From an uncultured Bacteroidota bacterium (GTDB lineage Bacteria; Bacteroidota; Bacteroidia; Bacteroidales; SZUA-534), in NCBI GenBank assembly GCA_946186925.1, contig CAMHPA010000017.1, forward strand, positions 1 through 46,769: a stretch of 46,769 nucleotides of DNA, in the 5' to 3' direction. Under the pieces are notes generated by a model. It worked only from the letters and a program-made list of their open reading frames with translations. It searched no databases and had not been told where the DNA came from. Below are positions 20,701-26,596 of this stretch, in pieces. The stretch's first letter is position 1. Every line of letters begins with the position of its first letter. The position numbers and the translations under genes were made by a program.

Positions 20701-22261
20701 TAAGCTGATAGGCGTCGAGCGAATAGACGTTCTTCATCATCAGGTCCCAGTTGGGATATTTGGGTGTGAAGTTGCTGCCCTTCAGCAATTTGACAATCAA
20801 GTTGGCGGGGTTGGCAATGCCGTCGCTTGTGAACTCACCAACCTTGTAGCTGACGCCGTCGACGGTGTACTCGAAGGCCACGGCCAGAATCTCATCGCCG
20901 TTGAGCGCCGAGTTCAACGTGATATAACCCAGCTGCGTGTTCACTGTGTACTCGTTGCTGTTCAGCTTGCGGGCGTACTCAACCTTCTCGTAGTCGCGGG
21001 CGCCGGCCAGCCCCTCGTCGGCCAAAGCCTTTGTCACTTGGTCGATATCGCGCACATTGGGCACGCTTAAAATCTTCTGGTAGAGCGAGTTGGCGTTGTT
21101 GTCGGGCGCCGGCGTGCTCATAAAGCTGATTTCGGGGTTGAGCACGGCGCGGTCCTTGCGGTTATACATCGGGTACTCCTCGCGCTCCTCGCCCAAATCC
21201 ATAAAAGCCACAATGTTATGCGCGTTTTCGGTCGAGCGCTTGGTGTTGGTCACCCAAACCTCAACCTTGGTAATCTGCACGCTCGACACAATTAACGGCA
21301 AGTGTTTCAGCGCTTTGTCGTATTGCGAGCGGAAATAGTGCGACAGGAAGAAGTGGCGGTTTTTGTCGTAGTCAACCGCCGACACGTCGAACTGGCTCAC
21401 CTGCGCGCCGCCTTGCGTTGTAATGGTTTTCGACTCGCCCTTCTGCTGCGATATGACCGTCGATACGTACAGTTTGCCGAATTTCAGCTCGGTGAGCACG
21501 CCGAAAAGGCTCTGACTGCCCGTTATGAGCGACGTCGAGAGCGGCAGCGACACGTTTCCGGCCTCAATTTTCTGGATAATGTCGTCCTCTTTGCCTTGGA
21601 ATTTCAGGTTGATAGTGTTGTCGAAATCGAACTGTGACTCAGTGTCGTAGCTGATTTTCATCTCCAGATTGTCGCCGATTTTTCCGGCCACGCTCATCTG
21701 AATGTTCTCTTTAAAATCGAAAATTGTCTGCCGCCTGAGCGACTGCGCAATGTTGGGGTTTGCTGTGTTGGTGATTTTCAGGCCGAATTTGAGCGACGCC
21801 GTTCCCTGCGGTTTAATGTCGATTACATTGCTGCCGAAAATGGTTTCAAACAGCTCATTATCAACGTTGAATTTGGTGAGCGAGCCGCCCTGGCGCTCAA
21901 AGCTCTCGTTGCGGTAGCGCTGCCGCCAGTAGTTTTTCAGCGAGTTGTTCACGTCGTAGTCGCCATACTCATCGCGCGACATTGTGAACGGCGGCCTCAC
22001 ATCAACGCCGCCAACTTTCTGGTGGATAATGTATTGGTCGGTCTCCTCGTCATACTCAACCTCGTTGGTGAAGTTCGACGGGTCTTTCAGCCCAATGTTC
22101 GAAGCCGGACGCACAGGCTCGTAGGGCGTTGCGGCGGGTTTTGCAACGCGGTAGCGCAGGGCCGCAGAATCGCCTGCCGTCTGCGCATAAGCGTCCCCGA
22201 CGACAATTGCGAAAAAGGCTGCAACCAACGCACACAGCTTTGTTCCGAACATCGACTTCAT
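14723..22261 (-). CDS. sprA: Type IX secretion system outer-membrane translocon SprA (Sov)
   Basis: This is a 2,512-residue protein, the size expected for SprA/Sov, whose very large single-chain beta-barrel is the protein-conducting channel of type IX secretion. A signal peptide (1-26, ending DAYAQ) precedes the N-terminal SprA motif (SLKFGLKITNT, FDFKENIQMSVAGKIG, SYDTESQFDFDNTINLKF), a hallmark of the family. Long stretches of barrel strands follow, and the C-terminus (FGFELKFSLSKL) is strand-like. The gene begins 6 nt after ruvA and ends 3 nt before porQ. ruvA next to sprA also occurs in Flavobacterium. I see no frameshift. Its presence implies that the organism exports CTD-bearing proteins encoded elsewhere. 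Confidence 0.96.
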   Translation of the reverse strand: MKSMFGTKLCALVAAFFAIVVGDAYAQTAGDSAALRYRVAKPAATPYEPVRPASNIGLKDPSNFTNEVEYDEETDQYIIHQKVGGVDVRPPFTMSRDEYGDYDVNNSLKNYWRQRYRNESFERQGGSLTKFNVDNELFETIFGSNVIDIKPQGTASLKFGLKITNTANPNIAQSLRRQTIFDFKENIQMSVAGKIGDNLEMKISYDTESQFDFDNTINLKFQGKEDDIIQKIEAGNVSLPLSTSLITGSQSLFGVLTELKFGKLYVSTVISQQKGESKTITTQGGAQVSQFDVSAVDYDKNRHFFLSHYFRSQYDKALKHLPLIVSSVQITKVEVWVTNTKRSTENAHNIVAFMDLGEEREEYPMYNRKDRAVLNPEISFMSTPAPDNNANSLYQKILSVPNVRDIDQVTKALADEGLAGARDYEKVEYARKLNSNEYTVNTQLGYITLNSALNGDEILAVAFEYTVDGVSYKVGEFTSDGIANPANLIVKLLKGSNFTPKYPNWDLMMKNVYSLDAYQLNADDFVLEVEYYNNRSRVRKLSNAFLSEEIKNTKLLNLMGLDNLNSKNDYVKGGNGMFDYVPGVTVNATNGRVYFPVVEPFGGHLHDTLGGDIQSKDFVFQELYDSTQYKAQQMTAKSKFYLKGSYKSSGGSEISLNSFNIPQGSVVVTAGGITLTENVDYTVDYNMGRVKIINESYLVSGTPIKVSLESKNTFSLMEKTLLGTHLDYRFSDRFNLGATIMHLNEKPTTTKVNVGEDPISNTIWGLNGSYEVELPLLTKFLDWLPLIETKEKSSLSVQGEFAQLRPGHNRRAVGKSGEVYIDDFESSESSYDMTNREAWTLASIPQGNIFREASMFNDLRSGYNRAKIAWYKIDPLMFQASSPVSKAEQSRLNAYRVPELNIYPNRDQSSGDAIYLTTFDVAFDPTQRGPYNYSTDDYDRSGRFRNPQDKWGGIMRETTTKNFETSNIEYLEFWMMDPFVEEDSLNPGGQLYFNFGNISEDVLKDSRKSYENGLPTSYPPNPASYDETAWGRVPAVQKSNTSFVNEESQRRYQDVGLDGLSSSSFSGGPSDEQVFFSTYLDRLETVLDADALREFRADPSGDDYHYFKGSDYDEAGYGIVDRYMNYNNPEGNSPVSTGATSTYATSKPDVEDINGDYTLSEGESYFQYRVDLNHDNMTVGSNYIVDERNVTNTMPNGERKSVKWYLFRIPLNSRTRQQVGDIEDFTSIRFMRMFLHGWQQKVVLRFATLDLVKGDWFTYDYDLKAGNEALLSNNENNDESAAAFSVSTVNIEENGSRAPVNYLLPVGVTREQDPSQTQLIELNEQSMTMKVTGLGDGYSKAVYKTVDVDMRNYEKIKMFIHAEAVDDESSLADDDVTCFIRIGQDYTENYYEYEVPLKVTPWWSSRPYPDNNDNRRLVWPEENNMEVIFDDLVNAKLERNAEINAGNPSVSQTMPYVVTTGSGRTKRKITVVGNPNIAIVKSLMIGVRNPLQKDNVFTKDDDGREKSAEVWVNELRLTDFNEHGGWAAQGSMNVKLADLGNVNVAGSTTQAGFGSIEQSTSQRSMEQTNSVDVAANFELGKLFPKDANVRIPMFMSYSRMAVNPEYNPFDPDVKIKEATKGMSRSERKEYLDGVQDLTERRSISFTNVGVGQRSKKKQTSKADEENMTERQKKRQAKQKKNSNKTHFYSPSNLSASYAYVEEKHSDYSTKYDNTTTHSGSLNYTFNNQPKAIEPFKKSKLLKKPYLRIVGDMNFYLAPAQIAWRTGIKREYNETLLRNISLGMTSGGEEYTPTCDKSFDWEREFSIKYNLSKGIKFTWMMNTMTVIEEPEGLIDKTNRTEYEQFKKDVWESILEGGLAKEHNQKFTASYTVPINKIPLLNWTSLTARYSSTYQWERAPEVADSSLYTGNMIGNTNQININAQGNLDNLYKKLKPLDELTKKYKQTREKRLTPKQETVTSKTTGFKAKKGVAKTVSHNLRTDEAIAVKVTAGGKEVKSRFEIVNDNRVKITVDEDVDNAEVTVTGKRMVNDSPARRVMEGVALAIIGFKNVSLAYTESNAMTLEGYTPNYSFAELRKTPGLAFIFGYQDTAFAEREARRGHLISNINLIQPFLTSNQRRVDIKATYQPVKALKIDFTGQRTITRKTSEYYLVGNYDAKHDQYDVYRSTRMESGAYNVTVWTLKTAFGDRPTEKNTRSKAFEEYRRNLYKFAWEQANLRRGHEPGYFGAYEPVGESDSVMPAGYSISNPDIAVPAFLAAYTGQNNGLDFTTWKNFRPGWKVKYDGLTAYKPISKRVKNVSLSHGYQSTFSVGSFLSSKGYNYEQARNPEYANMSWAVADVGGYGLFVPYYDITSFSITEAFSPLFGVDVTWLNSLSSRFEYKRSRTMTMNLTNSQMLELHKREYVLGAGYRIQDLVLPFKNRKGEQFISDCNLRADLTISDNITVTRDLVLNDDEITSGQMGLSMNMSAEYELNDKVTLRFYYDYDLMSPKTTNSYRNSTTEFGFELKFSLSKL

Positions 22262-22267
22262 CCGAAA

Positions 22268-22849
22268 TTATATTGACTTCAAGGCTTTCTTAACCATATC
22301 CTCAACCTTCATTGTCGGGTCTTCCTTAAGCAGCTTGTCGAGCAGTTTCTCCACAAGATTTTTTTGGAAACCCAAAGCAATCAAAGCAGATAACGCTTCT
22401 TCGCGGTTTGTATTGCTTTCGCGGAATAAAAAATCAGTGTTGGCCTCGGTTTTCCCGATTTTGTCCTTCAAATCCACAATCACGCGCTCAGCCGTTTTCA
22501 GTCCCACGCCCTTCACTCCCTTGATTAAACCAACGTTGCCCGAAAGCACAGCATCGCGTAACTCGCTGGCACTCAACGACGAGAGAATCATCCGCGCTGT
22601 ATTTGGCCCCACTCCCGAAACGGTGAGCAGCAGGCGGAACACCTCGCGCTCGTTTTTCGAAGCGAATCCATAGAAGAGTTGAGCGTCCTCACGCACAATG
22701 TGATGCAGGAAAATAATGGCCTGCTCCTTGCCCGAAAGCGCAGTGTATGTGTTGAGCGAAATGAGAATCATATAGCCGATGCCGCCGTTGTCGATGACCA
22801 CGTATGCCGGCGTCAGCTCCGCAATCCGCCCTTGAATGTATTCGTACAT
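22268..22849 (-). CDS. ruvA: Holliday junction branch migration complex subunit RuvA
   Basis: This is a 193-residue DNA-binding protein that tetramerises on Holliday junctions and loads the RuvB helicase. The OB-fold N-terminus (MYEYIQGRIAELTPAYVVI) is followed by the helix-hairpin-helix region (LLTVSGVGPNTARMIL, LIKGVKGVGLKTAERVIVDL) and the C-terminal RuvB-interacting domain (EEALSALIALGFQ...). Length and domains are complete. It is the promoter-proximal gene of a ruvA-sprA-porQ operon. Part of its 5' end is duplicated at 25567-25594. Confidence 0.97.
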   Translation of the reverse strand: MYEYIQGRIAELTPAYVVIDNGGIGYMILISLNTYTALSGKEQAIIFLHHIVREDAQLFYGFASKNEREVFRLLLTVSGVGPNTARMILSSLSASELRDAVLSGNVGLIKGVKGVGLKTAERVIVDLKDKIGKTEANTDFLFRESNTNREEALSALIALGFQKNLVEKLLDKLLKEDPTMKVEDMVKKALKSI

Positions 22850-22878
22850 TGTAAATCAGCGTTTTGAGTTTAAGCGTG

Positions 22879-22886
22879 CAAAGGTA
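22879..22886 (-). promoter_or_regulatory. -7 element of the ruvA-sprA-porQ operon
   Basis: The plus-strand CAAAGGTA reads TACCTTTG on the minus strand, a strong TAnnTTTG match 29 nt upstream of the ruvA ATG. It sits back to back with the promoter of the divergent gene at 22971. Confidence 0.65.
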
Positions 22887-22932
22887 GAAAAATTGTGGAA
22901 ATGGTAAAAAGTGCATATATTTAGTATTTGAG

Positions 22933-22940
22933 TATATTTG
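22933..22940 (+). promoter_or_regulatory. -7 element for the gene at 22971
   Basis: TATATTTG (TAnnTTTG) lies 30 nt before the ATG. Only about 46 nt separate it from the oppositely directed ruvA -7 element, so the two RNA polymerase footprints would be adjacent or overlapping. Confidence 0.6.
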
Positions 22941-22970
22941 GCATCATATTGTTTCTGAAACAACTGACAA

Positions 22971-24212
22971 ATGAAAAACAAACTTGCCGCTTTGTGCATT
23001 GTGCTGGCCGCCGCTCTGTTTGAGCAACTGAGGGCGCAGACCATTTCCAATGAAATCATCACCGACAGCACCTCTATTGATAGTGTTAAATATAAGCAGA
23101 TGAGCGCATTAGGTCTGCTCGACGACACCCGCAGCGACCTGATAAAAAAGTGCCTTAACCACCTTGCCGAAAGCATTGCCGAAGACGATAAGGAGAAAGT
23201 TTACAATCTGAAAGAGTACGCACTGACGCTTGAGGACAGCGTTTATCTGCCACTGACGCCGCGCGAGGTATGGCTCATCGACATCTACCTGAACCGTTTC
23301 GACGATTTTTTGAACGACCTTGTGGCCTTGGATTCGGCGCGCGAAGCTGAGCTTGGCCCAAAAATCATTTTCCGCACTAACCTTTATTATGTGGTTCACA
23401 GCAAGGTGTCGGATAATCTCAACGCCATAAAACAGACTGCTCATGCCGACGCTAACCTCACCGAAACCGACAAAGCGTTTATCGATGTTTTTCTCAAACA
23501 GTTTGTTACCAATCCGGACAACTATGTAAACATTATGAATCGCGAGAGTGACCAATTTCTTCAAAATCATCCCAATAGCAAATATGACTATTATGTAAGG
23601 CAGAATCTGTCCTACAATTATATTAAAGACCCCGACGGATTCCAGTTTGATTGCGCTTTGGGTGGCGGTGTGAACTTTTTGTCGGGTGAAATTACCGATT
23701 GGTTTGATATGGGGAAAGGCTCCGTTCAAATGGGTTTTCGCTTCGGAGTCAAACGATGGGAAATTTCGTGGCAGTTAGTCGGTATGTTTGGCGATGCACC
23801 CAAAAAAAATATAAAATTCTCTAATGGAGCTGTTTGGAAAAAAGGCGAAATAGGGACTGCTATATCTAACATTTTTTGCATTGGGCGGCTTATTCCGTTG
23901 AATGAAAAATGGACGGTTGTTCCTCGCGTGGGAGTAAACTACACGGAATTTGACGCCCCGCACGACCACGATAATGAAGACAATCCGTTGAACGACCAAA
24001 AACTCACATCGTTTATGCCAACCATTGGCGCCGAAATCAGTTGCGATAAGCTTTTACTAGACGGTGGCATATCGGGTTTTTTAGGTCCGGCTTTGCGGCT
24101 AAATATCCAGCCTATCAGAACAAAAATCGAAGGAAAAACAATTTACGGCGCAACAACAACCATATCGCTGGTATTGAGAATTGGTTTTTGTGAGCCAAAA
24201 CGTGTTTATTAA
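22971..24212 (+). CDS. Secreted protein of unrecognised family: helical N-terminus, beta-barrel-like C-terminus (paralog 1)
   Basis: I do not recognise this family. The 413 residues start with a signal peptide (1-22, ending LRAQ). An Asp/Glu/Leu-rich helical region follows at ~25-190. The C-terminal ~210 residues show alternating hydrophobic strands with Gly and aromatic ends (FDCALGGGVNFLSG, QMGFRFGVKRWEISWQLV), as in small outer-membrane barrels. It aligns collinearly with the next gene at LIKKCLNHLAESI/LIEKCRDRIFWSI, REVWLIDIYL/DEMWLLAIWL and SDQFLQNHP/SDEYLDRHP, so the two are tandem paralogs. It is divergent from ruvA-sprA-porQ and 6 nt upstream of its paralog. An outer-membrane location is inferred. 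Confidence 0.85.
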   Translation: MKNKLAALCIVLAAALFEQLRAQTISNEIITDSTSIDSVKYKQMSALGLLDDTRSDLIKKCLNHLAESIAEDDKEKVYNLKEYALTLEDSVYLPLTPREVWLIDIYLNRFDDFLNDLVALDSAREAELGPKIIFRTNLYYVVHSKVSDNLNAIKQTAHADANLTETDKAFIDVFLKQFVTNPDNYVNIMNRESDQFLQNHPNSKYDYYVRQNLSYNYIKDPDGFQFDCALGGGVNFLSGEITDWFDMGKGSVQMGFRFGVKRWEISWQLVGMFGDAPKKNIKFSNGAVWKKGEIGTAISNIFCIGRLIPLNEKWTVVPRVGVNYTEFDAPHDHDNEDNPLNDQKLTSFMPTIGAEISCDKLLLDGGISGFLGPALRLNIQPIRTKIEGKTIYGATTTISLVLRIGFCEPKRVY

Positions 24213-24218
24213 TTAATT

Positions 24219-25418
24219 ATGAAAAAGATAATTCCTATTCTGATTTTTGTGGCAAGCAGCATCTGCTCCAACGCGCAGGTTGATACCGCCGCAATGCGTA
24301 AATATCTGACAACACACCAGTCGAAAACCGAGCTGATTGAAAAGTGCCGCGACCGCATTTTTTGGTCCATCATCGGCAACGACCGAGCCAAGGCCGAGGA
24401 GCTGATGTCCTACGCCCGCACCGAGTTCGAAACCGACAATCTCAAGGCCCTGTCGCAAGACGAGATGTGGCTGCTGGCCATCTGGCTGCACAAGTACCAG
24501 CTGGCCGCCACCGAGACGGTTCTCGACTCACTCACCATTGCGCAGTATCAAAACCAAACCAACCGTTTCAAATACAATCTGTTCCCGCTGCTGTCCGATT
24601 CACTCTGCGTGGACTACGACACTTACAGACAGGACATCGAAAACGACGAATCACTCAGCGAGAGCCGCCGCGATTTTCTACTGCTTTTTATCAAACTTTT
24701 CGAGAATCTGAACTCCGACAATTCGACCGAAATAATGAACGCTGCCAGCGACGAGTATCTTGATCGTCACCCGATGAGCGAGCACGAAACGTTTGTGCGA
24801 AACCTACTCAGATACAAGTATATTAACATCTGGCCATCAATTGAATTCGGGCTTTCGTTTGGAGGGGCTTTCTACTTCGGCAATATAGGCAAATTGCTGG
24901 ACAACGACTTTGCAATGAATATGTATTTGGGTCTGGCATTCCAAAATTTCGTGCTGAACGGCGAAATGGGTTTCCTTTGCGGCATGGCGAATGAAGATAT
25001 TAATTTCGGCAATGCGATAATGAAAGACGGAAGAACCGAGAATATGTTTTTTGGTTTCAGCGTGGGGTACAAACTCAGGCTGCCATACCGGTTTGTGGCA
25101 ACCACGTCTTTTGGCGCGGGCTGGGTAACTCTATATCCCGACGCCAAAAGCATAAAGGAAGATGAAAGATTGCATGATTCCAAGATAAATAGTGCGCACG
25201 CGCAGCCGGTGATAGGAGTTGAACTCTGCCGCGTATCATCCAACTCTTTGACAATCAGTCCAGAAGGAAAAATCAACCAGCTTGTTGTCTCGCCAACTCT
25301 CCGCTACACTTATATGCCAGCGAAATTCGATTCACCGCAATTCAAAGCCATCGGCACAATTCACACCCTGACAATCGGTTTGAAATACCAATTTTTTAGA
25401 GTAAAACGCGACTTATAA
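24219..25418 (+). CDS. Secreted protein of unrecognised family (paralog 2)
   Basis: This 399-residue paralog of the preceding gene has the same plan: signal peptide (1-20, ending SNAQ), a helical domain to ~200 including ALSQDEMWLLAIWLHKY, and a barrel-like C-terminal half (SIEFGLSFGGAFYFG, FGFSVGYKLRLPYRF) ending with a strand-like LTIGLKYQFF and a short basic tail. The start ATG is 6 nt after the previous stop, so translation is probably coupled. A GC-rich hairpin terminator closes the pair. No known motif or catalytic site is apparent, and I assign no function. Confidence 0.85.
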   Translation: MKKIIPILIFVASSICSNAQVDTAAMRKYLTTHQSKTELIEKCRDRIFWSIIGNDRAKAEELMSYARTEFETDNLKALSQDEMWLLAIWLHKYQLAATETVLDSLTIAQYQNQTNRFKYNLFPLLSDSLCVDYDTYRQDIENDESLSESRRDFLLLFIKLFENLNSDNSTEIMNAASDEYLDRHPMSEHETFVRNLLRYKYINIWPSIEFGLSFGGAFYFGNIGKLLDNDFAMNMYLGLAFQNFVLNGEMGFLCGMANEDINFGNAIMKDGRTENMFFGFSVGYKLRLPYRFVATTSFGAGWVTLYPDAKSIKEDERLHDSKINSAHAQPVIGVELCRVSSNSLTISPEGKINQLVVSPTLRYTYMPAKFDSPQFKAIGTIHTLTIGLKYQFFRVKRDL

Positions 25419-25420
25419 AA

Positions 25421-25450
25421 AACGGCGGGTTCATTGCCCGCCGTTCTCAT
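25421..25450 (+). terminator. Intrinsic terminator after the paralogous pair
   Basis: AACGGCGGG (25421-25429) and CCCGCCGTT (25437-25445) form a 9-bp stem with a 7-nt loop directly behind the stop codon. The trailer is only modestly T-rich. Confidence 0.75.
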
Positions 25451-25467
25451 ATTCCGCTGATTGTCTT

Positions 25468-25594
25468 TTATTCCTTGGTTTCCTCGCCGCTGTTCATTCC
25501 GTGCTCCTGCAAATACGATTGCAGCTCGCTTGCAAGGCGGTCGGCAAGTTCGCATTCTGCTCACTACAATCCGCCCTTGGCTGTATTCGTACAT
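25468..25594 (-). pseudogene. Chimeric gene remnant with a ruvA-like 5' end
   Basis: Reading leftwards from 25594, the first codons give MYEYSQGRIV, nearly the same as RuvA (MYEYIQGRIA). At DNA level 26 of 28 bases match the ruvA start (25567-25594 against 22822-22849). After about 12 codons the ruvA similarity ends. In another frame a clean protein-like tail reads ECELADRLASELQSYLQEHG and onward to a TAA at 25468-25470. I do not recognise the tail. It looks like a deleted or recombined gene that kept a start, a promoter-like site and a foreign 3' end. It could instead be a short spurious ORF. Confidence 0.4.
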
Positions 25595-25625
25595 AATTCA
25601 GTAACTTACCCTTTATTTAATAGAG

Positions 25626-25651
25626 GTGCAAAGGTAGAAAAATAGTGGAAA
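25626..25651 (-). repeat. Second copy of the ruvA promoter segment
   Basis: The 26 bases at 25626-25651 match 22876-22901 upstream of ruvA with a single difference, including the CAAAGGTA -7 element. With the coding match at 25567-25594 this makes a two-part direct repeat flanking the paralogous gene pair. The distance between the two parts differs by 5 nt between the copies. Confidence 0.6.
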
Positions 25652-25743
25652 AGTTGAAGAGGCGACAAGTCATTTAAACTTGAACGGAAGTGGTTGAAAA
25701 CGAAATAATAAGACAATGTGACGGGAATGGCGTTTTTTATCAC
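25652..25743. other. Unassigned intergenic stretch
   Basis: Together with the remnant and repeat at 25468-25651, this forms a gap of about 370 nt without an intact gene. In the remaining bases I see no ORF, RNA gene or repeat. Confidence 0.5.
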
Positions 25744-25776
25744 AAAAAAAGCAGACTCAAAATATGAATCTGCTTT
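25744..25776 (-). terminator. Terminator of the MBG-like gene
   Basis: GCAGACTCA (25751-25759) and TGAATCTGC (25765-25773) form a stem with one mismatch, extended by AAA/TTT. On the minus strand it is followed by a run of seven T. It lies 40 nt beyond the stop of the minus-strand gene. Confidence 0.8.
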
Positions 25777-25815
25777 ACTATGTAATTGAGAATTGTATGC
25801 TTCTAAGGCAAGCTG

Positions 25816-26208
25816 CTATTTGTCGCTTGCCAGCGGTTGAAGAGCGATGTCGTCGGTAATCGACAAACATCCATCAATAACCACAAACTCCACATCTTTG
25901 AAGTTGGGGTTAATGTTGTGAAAATCAATGCTTCTAATGCCCATGGCATAAGTGCCGGCATTAACTGCGCTTACCGAGTCGGTTGCATAGCAAACAAAAT
26001 CCTCGGTTGTGTAGAGGCTTGAGGTTGACTCAACAGTGTAGCCAATAGACGACTGCAACTTTCCGTTGTAGCTTACACTTTTGATGTTGCCACGAATGGT
26101 TACTACAACTTTGTTGTCGTTGTCTTTCAAAATCGATGCTGCTGTTGTGATTACGGTAGACATTACCAATGCGATTAACACAACATTAAAGATTTTTCTA
26201 TTCTTCAT
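25816..26208 (-). CDS. Small secreted protein with one MBG-like (Big-type) domain
   Basis: This is a 130-residue protein with a signal peptide (~1-25, MKNRKIFNVVLIALVMST...). The rest is one beta-rich domain of about 90 residues. Its phrases resemble the MBG/Big-like repeats found in large surface proteins of gut bacteria: YNGKLQSSIGYTVE, SSLYTTEDFVCYATDS, NAGTYAMGIRSIDF, and the closing VEFVVIDGCLSI. Such domains normally occur in long arrays; a stand-alone copy is unusual. The open frame extends to 26346, but the upstream part lacks a signal peptide and crosses a -7 element, so I start at 26208. No CTD-type type IX sorting domain is present. Confidence 0.7.
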   Translation of the reverse strand: MKNRKIFNVVLIALVMSTVITTAASILKDNDNKVVVTIRGNIKSVSYNGKLQSSIGYTVESTSSLYTTEDFVCYATDSVSAVNAGTYAMGIRSIDFHNINPNFKDVEFVVIDGCLSITDDIALQPLASDK

Positions 26209-26596
26209 AAGCCATATAATTTTTAACCGCAACAAAAATACTTCACCAGTGCCGTTCCGTAAAAAAAAAACAATGTAACCTTTTTTCAACATGCTATAGA
26301 TGAATGCTAAAGACAACAATTGCCAATAGCTCCTTTTATTATTCAAACTTTACAAATATCAGCAAATCAGCGTTTAACAAAAATATGCGCTATTTGGCTG
26401 CAATTGCGCGAAAACGTGTGCGTAAAAATGTAACTTCTACAATTATTAACCATTGCTTTTATAAAATAGTTGATCTCCGGCCATATTTATTTATGACAGG
26501 ATGCAGAAAAGCGGATGAATTGTCTCATGATTTTGAAAAAAATGCGTTTGTGAATGTTTAAATGGACCGTTTTATCGTCATTTTAACACAAAAACA
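26209..26596. other. AT-rich intergenic region, no confident gene
   Basis: The minus-strand sequence TATTTTTG (plus-strand 26233-26240) is a probable -7 element for the MBG-like gene. A run of ten A lies at 26261-26270. A plus-strand frame of 85 codons (26304-26561) has no recognisable family, no signal and AT-driven composition, so I do not call it. Nothing else stands out. Confidence 0.5.

Noticed and set aside
26304-26561. An 85-codon plus-strand frame between the MBG-like gene and uvrC
   Set aside because: It has AT-driven composition, no motif, no signal and no convincing promoter spacing.
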